This document shows, piece after piece, positions 8,381 through 16,549 of a stretch of 64,000 bases of DNA. The notes under the pieces were generated by a model, which saw nothing but the letters and a program-made list of their open reading frames with translations, ran no database searches and was not told the DNA's origin. The DNA comes from Tropicimonas aquimaris (lineage in GTDB: Bacteria; Pseudomonadota; Alphaproteobacteria; Rhodobacterales; Rhodobacteraceae). A program made the position numbers and the translations under genes. The first letter of the stretch is position 1; each line of letters opens with the position of its first letter. The stretch covers positions 372,001-436,000 of the forward strand of contig NZ_JBHTJT010000007.1 in NCBI RefSeq assembly GCF_042676185.1, given 5' to 3'.

Positions 8381-9828
8381 CCGATTTCACCTCCTATCTG
8401 CAGCAGTCCAACCTGATCGGCGGCGCGTGGGTCGGGGCCGACAGCGGCAAGACGATCGACGTCACGAATCCTGCCACCGGCGAGGTGATCGGCACCGTGC
8501 CGAACTGCGGCGCGGAAGAATCCAACCGCGCCATCGCCGCCGCGAGCGACGCCTTCCGGAGCTGGTCCAAAACCGATCTGCTCTATCGCGTGAAGTTGCT
8601 TCAGGGCCTGCATGACGCGCTGATGGACAACCAGGAGGCGCTGGCGCTGCTGCTGACGACCGAGCAGGGCAAGCCGCTCTTCGAGGCCCGAGGCGAGATC
8701 GCCATCTGCGCGGCCTACGTCCGTTGGTTCGCCGAGGAGATCCGCCGCGCCAAGGGCGAGATCGTGCCCTCTCCCTCGCAGGATCGCCGCCTGCTGGTGA
8801 CCCGCCACCCGGTGGGGGTCGTGGGGGCGATCACGCCGTGGAACTTCCCCTCGTCGATGCTGGCGCGCAAGCTCGGCCCGGCACTCGCCGCAGGCTGCAC
8901 CGTGGTGGCCAAGCCCGCGACGGCCACGCCCTATTCCGGCCTGGCCTGGGGCAAGCTCTGCGAGGAGGTTGGCTTCCCGGCCGGGGTGGTCAACATCGTC
9001 ACCGGATCGGCCCGCGCCATCGGCGGCGCGATCATGGAGAGCCCCGAGATTCGCAAGGTCACCTTCACCGGCTCCACCGAGATCGGCAAGCAGCTCATCC
9101 GCCAGTCCGCCGCCACGGTGAAGAAGGTGTCGATGGAACTGGGGGGCAACGCGCCCTTCATCGTCTTCGACGACGCCGATCTCGATGCGGCGGTCGAAGG
9201 GGCGATGATCGCGAAGTTCCGCAACATGGGGCAGACCTGCGTCTGCACCAACCGGTTCTACGTGCAGTCCGGCATCCACGACGCCTTCGTCGCGAAGCTG
9301 AAGGAGGCGACGGCCGCCCTCGTGGTCGGCAACGGGGTCGAGGAGGGCGTGCAGCAGGGGCCGATGATCGACATGGCCGCCGTCGAGAAGGTCGAGGAGT
9401 TCATCTCCGACGCCATCGGGAAGGGCGCGACCATCGTCGAAGGGGGCAAGCGCCACGGCAACGGCGGCACCTTCTTCGAGCCGACGGTGGTGACCGGTGC
9501 GACCGCCGACATGGCTTTCGCGACCGAGGAGATCTTTGGCCCGCTCGCGGCGGTGTTCAAGTTCGAGGAAGAGGACGAGGCCATCGCCGCCGCCAACGCC
9601 ACGGACTTCGGCCTCGCGGCCTATGCCTATACCCGGGACGTCGGCCGGGTGTTCCGGCTGAACGACGGGCTGGAATACGGGCTCATCGGCATCAACGCCG
9701 GGTTGATCACGACGGTCGAGGCGCCCTTTGGCGGGCTCAAGGAATCCGGCATGGGCAAGGAAGGCGGCAGCCAGGGTTTGGACGATTACCTCGAAACCAA
9801 GTATGTCTGCGTGGCGGGAGTGCTCTGA
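8377..9828 (+). CDS. NAD(P)-dependent aldehyde dehydrogenase, candidate sulfolactaldehyde dehydrogenase
   Basis: 483-residue aldehyde dehydrogenase of the succinate-semialdehyde type. It shows the cofactor segment ITPWNFPSSM, FTGSTEIGK, the general base in SMELGG (Glu254) and the catalytic nucleophile in GQTCVCTNR (Cys288). In sulfoglycolytic pathways a GabD-like enzyme (SlaB) oxidises 3-sulfolactaldehyde to 3-sulfolactate. Placement between the aldolase, which would make sulfolactaldehyde, and SlcC, which uses sulfolactate, fits exactly. Coupled to the epimerase gene by ATGA; two bases separate its stop from the next start. Confidence 0.85.
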   Translation: MTDFTSYLQQSNLIGGAWVGADSGKTIDVTNPATGEVIGTVPNCGAEESNRAIAAASDAFRSWSKTDLLYRVKLLQGLHDALMDNQEALALLLTTEQGKPLFEARGEIAICAAYVRWFAEEIRRAKGEIVPSPSQDRRLLVTRHPVGVVGAITPWNFPSSMLARKLGPALAAGCTVVAKPATATPYSGLAWGKLCEEVGFPAGVVNIVTGSARAIGGAIMESPEIRKVTFTGSTEIGKQLIRQSAATVKKVSMELGGNAPFIVFDDADLDAAVEGAMIAKFRNMGQTCVCTNRFYVQSGIHDAFVAKLKEATAALVVGNGVEEGVQQGPMIDMAAVEKVEEFISDAIGKGATIVEGGKRHGNGGTFFEPTVVTGATADMAFATEEIFGPLAAVFKFEEEDEAIAAANATDFGLAAYAYTRDVGRVFRLNDGLEYGLIGINAGLITTVEAPFGGLKESGMGKEGGSQGLDDYLETKYVCVAGVL

Positions 9829-9830
9829 CG

Positions 9831-10754
9831 ATGATCCTGATCACCGAGTTCATGGACGAAGACGCCGTTGCGTCCCTCAAGTCCGCCGTGCCTGCGGAAT
9901 ACCAGCCCGATCTGGCGGACCGGCAGGGCGAAATCCCGGGCATGATGGCAGGCGTTCAGGCGCTGATCGTCCGCAACCGGACGCAGGTCACCGAGGATCT
10001 GCTCGCTGCCGCGGCGGACCTGAAGGTCGTCGGCCGGCTTGGCGTCGGCCTCGACAACATCGACCTCGCGGCCTGCAAGGCGAAGGGCGTCGAGGTCATT
10101 CCCGCGACCGGCGCCAACAACCTGAGCGTTGCGGAATACGTGATCACCAATGCGCTCGTGCTGCTGCGCGGCGCCTATCAGGCCAATGCGCGGATGCTGG
10201 CGGGCGAGTGGCCGCGCATGGATTGCGCGGGCCGCGAGGTGCATGGCAAGACGCTCGGCCTGATCGGCTTCGGCGCGATCGCGCAGGAGACGGCAAAGCT
10301 GGCGCAGAGCCTCGGCATGCAGATCTGCGCCACCGATCCCTACGTGCTCGCCGACAGCCCGGCCTGGACCGGCGTGATGCGGACCGATCTTTCCGGCGTG
10401 CTCCGGGCCGCGGACGTGATCAGCCTGCACGTGCCGCTGGTCGACGCCACACGACACATGGTCAATGCCCAGACGCTTGCGGCGATGAAACCGGGCGCCG
10501 TCCTGATCAACGCCGCTCGTGGCGGGGTGGTTGACGAGGATGCGCTGGTCGCGGCGCTGCGGGAGGGGAAGATCGCCGGCGCAGCGCTCGATGTCTTCGA
10601 GACCGAGCCGCTGACCGCGGAAGCGGCCGCGAAGTTCGAGGGTCTGGGCAACCTGATCCTGACGCCGCACATTGCCGGCGTCACGGAGGAATCCAACGTC
10701 CGAGTCAGCACCATGATTGCCGAAATGGTGCTCGAGCGGTTGAACAAGTCCTGA
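9831..10754 (+). CDS. slcC: (S)-sulfolactate dehydrogenase (D-2-hydroxyacid dehydrogenase family)
   Basis: 307-residue NAD-dependent dehydrogenase that would oxidise (S)-3-sulfolactate to 3-sulfopyruvate. It carries ALIVRNRTQV, VVGRLGVGLDNID, the Rossmann segment LGLIGFGAIAQE, and the catalytic triad positions Arg230 (AARGG), Glu259 (ETEPL) and His280 (LTPHIAG). Segments such as ITEFMDEDAV, LGVGLDNID and GEWPR agree with my recollection of Chromohalobacter SlcC. The immediate neighbour is sulfopyruvate decarboxylase, which removes the product. Sulfoglycolysis gives the S enantiomer, the one SlcC uses. A generic phosphoglycerate or lactate dehydrogenase is the fallback call. Confidence 0.83.
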   Translation: MILITEFMDEDAVASLKSAVPAEYQPDLADRQGEIPGMMAGVQALIVRNRTQVTEDLLAAAADLKVVGRLGVGLDNIDLAACKAKGVEVIPATGANNLSVAEYVITNALVLLRGAYQANARMLAGEWPRMDCAGREVHGKTLGLIGFGAIAQETAKLAQSLGMQICATDPYVLADSPAWTGVMRTDLSGVLRAADVISLHVPLVDATRHMVNAQTLAAMKPGAVLINAARGGVVDEDALVAALREGKIAGAALDVFETEPLTAEAAAKFEGLGNLILTPHIAGVTEESNVRVSTMIAEMVLERLNKS

Positions 10755-10766
10755 GGAGGAGGCGAC

Positions 10767-11273
10767 ATGGCCAGGGAGATCGACAGGCAGATCATCGGGG
10801 ATCTGCGCGACAACGGAATCGACTTCGTCACCAGCGTGCCGTGCAAGCAGCTCGCCGGGGTGATCGAACTGGTCGACCAGACCGACGGCATCCTGCACGT
10901 CCCCTGCAACAAGGAGGACGAGGGCATGGGCCTGTGCGCCGGTGCCTACATGGGCGGGATGCGGCCGCTGATCATGATGCAGAACACCGCGCTCGGCGTG
11001 ACGCTCAATTCGCTGGCGACGCTGATCCAGTTCTACCAGATCCCGCTGCCGATGCTGATCTCCTATCGCGGCGAGGTGGGCGAGCCGGTGGCCTGCCAGG
11101 TCGAGATGGCGCTGCACACCAAGGCGCTGCTCGCCCAGTTCCACATCCCGACCTATCACTTCCACAAGGCCGAGAACGTCGCCGAACTGCCCGGCATCCT
11201 GCAGCACACCCAGATGTGCTCCAAGCCCACCGCCATCCTGACCGACGCCAGCTTCTGGGGGAGCGCAAAATGA
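10767..11273 (+). CDS. comD: Sulfopyruvate decarboxylase, alpha subunit
   Basis: 168-residue protein matching the pyrimidine-binding half of thiamine-diphosphate enzymes of the ComD type. Features are DFVTSVPCKQLAGVIE, the activating glutamate region PCNKEDEGMGLCAGAYMGG, and LMQNTALGVTLNSLATL-like text around residues 70-90. With ComE it decarboxylates 3-sulfopyruvate to sulfoacetaldehyde. GAGGAGG lies ahead of the ATG. The stop overlaps the comE start (ATGA), as expected for a hetero-oligomeric enzyme. Unlike archaeal coenzyme M synthesis, the context here is catabolic. Confidence 0.92.
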   Translation: MAREIDRQIIGDLRDNGIDFVTSVPCKQLAGVIELVDQTDGILHVPCNKEDEGMGLCAGAYMGGMRPLIMMQNTALGVTLNSLATLIQFYQIPLPMLISYRGEVGEPVACQVEMALHTKALLAQFHIPTYHFHKAENVAELPGILQHTQMCSKPTAILTDASFWGSAK

Positions 11274-11824
11274 TCCGTTACGAGCTTCTGGACCTGCTGA
11301 AACCGATCCTCACCGAGGAACTCGTGGTCTGCAACATCGGCTCGCCGAGCCAGGAACTGCACGCGCTCGACGACCAGCCGTCGAACTTCTACATGCTGGG
11401 CACCATGGGGCTGGCCTCGTCCATCGGTCTCGGCCTTGCGATGGCGACCGACAAGAAGGTGATCGCCATCGACGGCGACGGCTCGGTGCTGACCAACCTC
11501 GGCACCCTGGCCACCATCGGCAACAATCCTTGCGACAACTTCATCCTGCTGATCGTGGACAACGGCAGCTACGGTTCCACCGGAGACCAGCCGACCTATA
11601 CCGGCGGCCGGACCTCTCTGGCCAAGGTCGCCGAGGCCTGCGGTTGCGAGAACGTGGTGGAATGTTCGGCCGAGGAGACGCCGGAGGCGCTGCGTGCCGC
11701 GCTGGACGCCAACCGGATGACGGTCATCGTCTCGAAATGCGACAGCGGCAACGTGAAATGCCCGGTCATCACGATGAACCCGATCACGATCCGCGAGCGT
11801 TTCATGCGCGAGGTCGCGCGCTAG
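11270..11824 (+). CDS. comE: Sulfopyruvate decarboxylase, beta subunit
   Basis: 184-residue diphosphate-binding half of the ThDP enzyme. The cofactor motif is visible as IDGDGSVLTNLGTLATI followed by IVDNGSYGSTGDQ, and the N-terminal NIGSPSQELHALDDQPSNFYMLGTMG region is typical of ComE. Together with ComD it produces sulfoacetaldehyde, the substrate of Xsc encoded about 4.7 kb downstream on the other strand. An 86-bp gap separates it from soeA with no hairpin seen, so read-through into soe is plausible. Confidence 0.92.
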   Translation: MIRYELLDLLKPILTEELVVCNIGSPSQELHALDDQPSNFYMLGTMGLASSIGLGLAMATDKKVIAIDGDGSVLTNLGTLATIGNNPCDNFILLIVDNGSYGSTGDQPTYTGGRTSLAKVAEACGCENVVECSAEETPEALRAALDANRMTVIVSKCDSGNVKCPVITMNPITIRERFMREVAR

Positions 11825-11910
11825 CGCCGAGGTGCCGCCAGCGGACGGGCGCACTGGCTTGGGATTGGCGAACAGGACAGCAGCAGGCTGCGGCCGCTCG
11901 GGGGCAGGAC

Positions 11911-14766
11911 ATGATGCGTGAGCCGACAATCGAACTCAACCAGCCGGTCGGCGACCGGGTTGCCAAGACGACCTGCTACATGTGCGCCTGCCGCTGCGGG
12001 ATCGACGTGCACATCCGGGACGGCAAGGTCCGCTACATCGAGGGCAACCGCGACCATCCGGTGAACAAGGGGGTGATCTGCGGCAAGGGCGCCTCGGGCA
12101 TCATGCAGCACTATTCCCCGGCGCGGCTGCGGGCGCCGATGAGGCGCGTCGGGCCGCGCGGCTCAGGCCGGTTCGAGGAGATCACCTGGGACGAGGCGCT
12201 GGAGACGGCCACGAAATGGCTGAAGGACGTCCGCCGCACCGACCCGCGCAAGCTCGCCTTTTTCACCGGCCGGGACCAGAGCCAGTCGCTGACCGGCTTC
12301 TGGGCCATGCAGTACGGCACGCCGAATTTCGCTGCGCATGGCGGGTTCTGCTCGGTCAACATGGCGGCGGGCGGGCTTTATACCTTTGGCGGCGCTTTCT
12401 GGGAGTTCGGCGACCCGGACTGGGAGCATACCAAGTACCTGATGCTGTTCGGCGTGGCCGAAGATCACGCCAGCAACCCGATCAAGGCCGGGATCGGACA
12501 GCTCAAGAAACGGCAGGCCAAGGTGCTGTCGGTGAACCCGGTGCGGACGGGCTATTCGGCCGTGGCCGACGAATGGGTGGGGATCCGCCCCGGAACCGAC
12601 GGGCTGTTCGTCGGCGCGCTGATCCACGAGCTGTTCCGGACGCAACAGGTCGATCTGGACTACCTCCTGCGCTACACCAACGCTGCCTGGCTGGTGATCG
12701 ACGCTCCCGGCGAGGCCGACGACGGGCTCTTCGCGCGCAACGCGGAGGGGCGGGCGCTGGTGTTCGACACCGCGGGCAATGCATTGGCCAGCAGCATGGA
12801 CGTGGCGGCGAAGCCCGCGCTGTCCGGGCGCCGGAAGCTGCCGGACGGGCGCTCCGCGCGGCCGGTGTTCGAACTGATGGCCGAACGCTTCCTGTCGGAC
12901 GAGTACACCCCCTACGCAGTGGCCGGGCAGACCGGCGTTCCCGCCGACCAGATCCGCCGGATCGCCGCGGAGCTGGCCGAGGTGGCGTTCCGCGAGGAGA
13001 TCGTGATCGGGCGGGAATGGACGGACTGGGCCGGCCGCAAGCACGACAGGATGATCGGCCGGCCAGTGTCGATGCACGCGATGCGCGGGATCTCGGCCCA
13101 TTCCAACGGCTTCCAGACCTGCCGGATGATCCATGTCCTGCAGATCCTGCTGGGCACGATCGATTGCCCCGGCGGGTTCCGCTACAAGCCGCCCTATCCC
13201 AAGCAGACCCCGCCGAACCTTCTGCCGCACGGCGCCACGGGCGACATCCGGCCCGAAATGCCGCTCGGCGGCCCGCACCTCGGCTTCCCGCATGGGCCGG
13301 AGCACCTGTTGCTCGACGCGGAGGGCAACCCGAGCCGGCTCGACAAGGCGTTCTCCTGGGATGCCCCGATGTCGGCGCACGGGCTGATGCACATGGTGAT
13401 CAACAACGCGGCCAAGCGTGATCCCTACGGCATCGACGTGCTGTTCCTCTACATGGCGAACATGGCGTGGAACTCGTCGATGAACGTGCCGGGTACGCTC
13501 GATGCGCTGACCGCGATGGACGAGAACGGCGACTATGTGATCCCGAAGATCATCTACTCCGATGCCTATTACTCGGAGACCGTTCCCTTCGCGGACCTTA
13601 TCCTGCCGGACACGACCTACCTCGAGCGGCATGACTGCATCTCGATGCTGGACCGCCCGATTTCCGACCCGGATTTCATCGCCGACTCGATCCGTCACCC
13701 GGTGGTTCAGCCCGACCGCGACGTCCGCGGCTTCCAGGACGTGTTGATCGACCTCGGCGCACGGATCGGCCTGCCGGCCTTCACCAACGAGGACGGCTCG
13801 CCCAAGTACCCGGGCGGCTATCCCGACTACATGGTCCACCACCAGCGCAAGCCGGGGATCGGGCCGCTCGCCGGCTGGCGGGGAGAGGACGGCAGCGAAT
13901 TTGGCGTCGGCGCACCCAACGACGACCAGATCCAGCGCTACAAGGAGAACGGCGCCTTCTTCGAGCATCGCGTGGCGCCGGAACATGCGTATTTCAAGCA
14001 CGCGAACCGCGGCTATCTGGATTGGGGGATTCAGAAGGGCATCCGCCTGTCGCCGGAGCCGACGATCTTTCAACTCTACAGCGAGCCGCTGCAACGCTTC
14101 CGCCTTGCCGCGCGCGGGCATGGCGAGCGGCAGCCGCCCGAACGGGCCCGCGCGCGGGTGGAGCGCTACTTCGATCCGCTGCCGTTCTGGTATCCGCCGT
14201 TCGAGGGCAGCCAGATTGATGAGACAGCCTTCCCGCTCCACGCGATCACCCAACGGCCGATGCACATGTATCACTCCTGGGGCAGTCAGAACGCGTGGCT
14301 GCGCCAGATCACGGCGGCCAACCGGCTCTATGTCCACCGAGAGGTCGGCGCGGCCATCGGCGTGGCGGACGACGACTGGGTCTGGCTCAGCTCGCATCTC
14401 GGGCGGGTCAAGTGCCAGGTGCGGCTGATGGAGGGGGTCAACCCGTTCACGGTCTGGACGTGGAACGCGATCGGAAAGCGCCGCGGCGCATGGGGCCTCT
14501 CGGACGACGCGCCCGAGAGCAACGAAGGCTTCCTGCTCAATCACCTGATCGGCGAACTGCTGCCGGAGCGGGAGGGCGGCTACCGCTATTCCAATTCCGA
14601 TCCGATCACCGGGCAGGCCGCGTGGTTCGACCTGCGGGTCAGGATCGAGAAGGCCGAGGCGGGCGACCATGTGGAGCCCTATTACGAGCCATTGGGAACC
14701 GGCACGCAGCCGGCGTCGCCCGACAAGCTCGCCTTCGGCGCCGAGTTCAGGGGGAAAGCCCGATGA
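11911..14766 (+). CDS. soeA: Sulfite dehydrogenase, molybdopterin catalytic subunit
   Basis: 951-residue molybdopterin oxidoreductase of the DMSO-reductase superfamily. Near the N-terminus Cys22, Cys25 and Cys29 plus a later Cys in GVICGKG bind a [4Fe-4S] cluster. There is no Tat signal, so the subunit faces the cytoplasm, as known for SoeA and unlike periplasmic SorAB. Segments such as FFTGRDQSQSLTGFW and GRPVSMHAMRGISAHSNGFQ lie in the molybdenum domain. It oxidises sulfite to sulfate, the detoxification step after Xsc. The order of catalytic subunit, four-cluster ferredoxin and DmsC/NrfD-like anchor matches soeABC. ATG 11914 is an alternative start. Other polysulfide or thiosulfate reductase-like enzymes are less likely in this sulfonate setting. 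Confidence 0.86.
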   Translation: MMREPTIELNQPVGDRVAKTTCYMCACRCGIDVHIRDGKVRYIEGNRDHPVNKGVICGKGASGIMQHYSPARLRAPMRRVGPRGSGRFEEITWDEALETATKWLKDVRRTDPRKLAFFTGRDQSQSLTGFWAMQYGTPNFAAHGGFCSVNMAAGGLYTFGGAFWEFGDPDWEHTKYLMLFGVAEDHASNPIKAGIGQLKKRQAKVLSVNPVRTGYSAVADEWVGIRPGTDGLFVGALIHELFRTQQVDLDYLLRYTNAAWLVIDAPGEADDGLFARNAEGRALVFDTAGNALASSMDVAAKPALSGRRKLPDGRSARPVFELMAERFLSDEYTPYAVAGQTGVPADQIRRIAAELAEVAFREEIVIGREWTDWAGRKHDRMIGRPVSMHAMRGISAHSNGFQTCRMIHVLQILLGTIDCPGGFRYKPPYPKQTPPNLLPHGATGDIRPEMPLGGPHLGFPHGPEHLLLDAEGNPSRLDKAFSWDAPMSAHGLMHMVINNAAKRDPYGIDVLFLYMANMAWNSSMNVPGTLDALTAMDENGDYVIPKIIYSDAYYSETVPFADLILPDTTYLERHDCISMLDRPISDPDFIADSIRHPVVQPDRDVRGFQDVLIDLGARIGLPAFTNEDGSPKYPGGYPDYMVHHQRKPGIGPLAGWRGEDGSEFGVGAPNDDQIQRYKENGAFFEHRVAPEHAYFKHANRGYLDWGIQKGIRLSPEPTIFQLYSEPLQRFRLAARGHGERQPPERARARVERYFDPLPFWYPPFEGSQIDETAFPLHAITQRPMHMYHSWGSQNAWLRQITAANRLYVHREVGAAIGVADDDWVWLSSHLGRVKCQVRLMEGVNPFTVWTWNAIGKRRGAWGLSDDAPESNEGFLLNHLIGELLPEREGGYRYSNSDPITGQAAWFDLRVRIEKAEAGDHVEPYYEPLGTGTQPASPDKLAFGAEFRGKAR

Positions 14767-15506
14767 CCACGCTGCCCCCCGCCACAGACAAGAAGCTCGG
14801 GCTGGTGATCGACCTCGACATCTGCGTCGGCTGCCAGGCTTGCGCCACGAGTTGCAAGGAGTGGAACACCGGCGGCTATTCGGCGCCGCTGTCGGACCAC
14901 GACCCTTACGGCGCGGACCCAAGTGGCGCCTGGCTCAACCGGATCCATTCCTACGAGTTCGGCGAAGGCGCGGCGGCGAAGACGGTCCACTTCCCGCGCT
15001 CCTGCCTGCATTGCGAGACGCCGGATTGCGTGACGGTCTGCCCGACGGGTGCCTCCTACAAGCGCGCGGAAGACGGCATTGTCCTGGTCAACCCGGACAC
15101 CTGCATCGGCTGCAAGCTGTGCTCCTGGGCCTGTCCCTACGGTGCGCGGGAATACGATTACGACGATGGCGTGATGAAGAAATGCACGCTCTGCGTGGAC
15201 CGGATCTACAACGAGACGCTTGCCGAGGAGGACCGTATCCCGGCCTGCGTGCGGGCCTGTCCGACAGGGGCGCGGGCCTTTGGCGACCTTGGCGACCCCG
15301 ACAGCGATGTTTCGCGCTCTGTTGCCGAGCGGGACGGGTTCAACCTGCTCGACGAGTTTGGCTACCGGCCCGTCAACAAGTACCTGCCGCCACGCAAGAC
15401 CTCGGTGCATCTGGACCTGCCCGAGACGCCGCAGGCGGAGGCGGCCACCGGGACCACGGCCATCGAGATACTCTTCGCGTGGGTCGACCGCACGCTGTCA
15501 TCCTGA
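14763..15506 (+). CDS. soeB: Sulfite dehydrogenase, iron-sulfur subunit
   Basis: 247-residue electron-transfer subunit. Cysteine runs CVGCQACATSCKEW, CLHCETPDCVTVCPTGA, CIGCKLCSWACPYGA and CTLCVDR...CVRACPTGA indicate four [4Fe-4S] clusters, as in DmsB-type proteins. It passes electrons from the molybdenum subunit to the membrane anchor and then to the quinone pool. The ATG overlaps the soeA stop; soeC starts 8 bp after its end. Confidence 0.9.
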   Translation: MTTLPPATDKKLGLVIDLDICVGCQACATSCKEWNTGGYSAPLSDHDPYGADPSGAWLNRIHSYEFGEGAAAKTVHFPRSCLHCETPDCVTVCPTGASYKRAEDGIVLVNPDTCIGCKLCSWACPYGAREYDYDDGVMKKCTLCVDRIYNETLAEEDRIPACVRACPTGARAFGDLGDPDSDVSRSVAERDGFNLLDEFGYRPVNKYLPPRKTSVHLDLPETPQAEAATGTTAIEILFAWVDRTLSS

Positions 15507-15514
15507 GGGAAAAG

Positions 15515-16453
15515 ATGCATCCAGCCTATTCCGTCATCTTCTTCACCGTGGCCTCCGGCGCAGGCTATGGGCTGCTGTTCTGGCTGTCCCTCGCCGCGCT
15601 GGTCGGCGCAATGCCCGGAGGCCGCTGGCTGATGGTCGCGGGGATGCTGCTGGCGCTGGCGCTGGTGACCTTTGGCCTGTTGTCCTCCGCCAGGCACCTC
15701 GGGCACCCGGAGCGGGCGCTCGGCGCCTTCTCGCAATGGCGGAGTTCCTGGCTCTCGCGCGAGGCGGTCGCGGCGGCGGCGACCTATGTGCCGGCGGGCC
15801 TGCTGCTACTCCTCGCCGCCTTCGGGGGCGCGTCCGCCCTCGCGTCGTTCGCCGCGCTGCTCAGCGCCCTGGGTGCGGCAGCGACGGTCTATTGCACAGC
15901 GCGGATCTATGCCTCCCTTCGCACGATCCGGCACTGGAACCGGGAGGACGTGGTCTGGATCTACCTCGCGCTGGCAGTGGCGTCCGGTGGGTTGCTCTTC
16001 TGCCTTCTGCTGGCGCTCGGCGGCCACGGGCTCGGGCTCGCCGGGCCGCTGGCGCTGGTCGCGCTCCTCGCCGCGGCCTTGCTCAAGGCCCGCTACTGGG
16101 CGGCTGTGGATGCCGACCCCGGCGCCTATACCGTGGATATGGCGCTTGGCATGCCTGACCTCGGCACGCCGCGCCCGCTAGACCCGCCGCACACCATGCC
16201 GAACTTCGTGATGCGCGAGATGGGCTATTCGGTCGGCCGCAAGCATGCGGTGAAGCTGCGGCGAGGGGTGCTGCTGGCGCTGTTTGCCGTGCCCGCCGTG
16301 CTGTTGGTCCTGAGCCTGATCACCGGCTGGTCGGCGCCGCTCCTCGTGCTGGGCGTGCTTTCGGCCGCTGGCGGCCTGCTGGTCGAGCGCTGGCTTTTCT
16401 TCGCCGAGGCCGAACACGTCTCGCAGCTCTACTATGGTCTGCAACGGGCCTGA
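15515..16453 (+). CDS. soeC: Sulfite dehydrogenase, membrane anchor subunit (DmsC/NrfD-like)
   Basis: 312-residue integral membrane protein with about eight hydrophobic helices, beginning MHPAYSVIFFTVASGAGYG. Segments LGHPERALGAFSQWRSSWLSRE and late MPNFVMREMGYSVGRKHA are typical of the DmsC family that exchanges electrons with quinones. It completes SoeABC at the cytoplasmic membrane. An AGGGAAAAG ribosome site precedes the ATG. A hairpin between this gene and the convergent xsc closes the operon. Confidence 0.87.
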   Translation: MHPAYSVIFFTVASGAGYGLLFWLSLAALVGAMPGGRWLMVAGMLLALALVTFGLLSSARHLGHPERALGAFSQWRSSWLSREAVAAAATYVPAGLLLLLAAFGGASALASFAALLSALGAAATVYCTARIYASLRTIRHWNREDVVWIYLALAVASGGLLFCLLLALGGHGLGLAGPLALVALLAAALLKARYWAAVDADPGAYTVDMALGMPDLGTPRPLDPPHTMPNFVMREMGYSVGRKHAVKLRRGVLLALFAVPAVLLVLSLITGWSAPLLVLGVLSAAGGLLVERWLFFAEAEHVSQLYYGLQRA

Positions 16454-16466
16454 AACCCACGAAAAG

Positions 16467-16491
16467 GCCCCCGGGCGGTTGCTCCGGGGGC
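16467..16491 (-). terminator. Intrinsic terminator between soeC and xsc
   Basis: 8-bp stem GCCCCCGG / CCGGGGGC with a 9-base loop. Read on the - strand it is followed directly by CCTTTTC, so it is best placed to end xsc transcription 59 bp past its stop. On the + strand no T-run follows, but the stem can also hinder soe read-through. It lies between two convergent genes. Confidence 0.65.
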
Positions 16492-16549
16492 TCAGGGTCA
16501 AGGCCCCTCCCTCTGGCGGGGAGATGGCAAGAGATCTGCCGCTGCGCGG

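Noticed and set aside
10767..11824. Coenzyme M biosynthesis as the role of comDE
   Set aside because: No comA, comB or comC-type genes accompany them; neighbours are SlcC, Soe and Xsc, which indicates catabolism.
12163..14922. 919-codon open frame antisense to soeA
   Set aside because: Same GC effect; the translation has low-complexity Arg/His composition and no ribosome site, whereas soeA is supported by family motifs and operon context.
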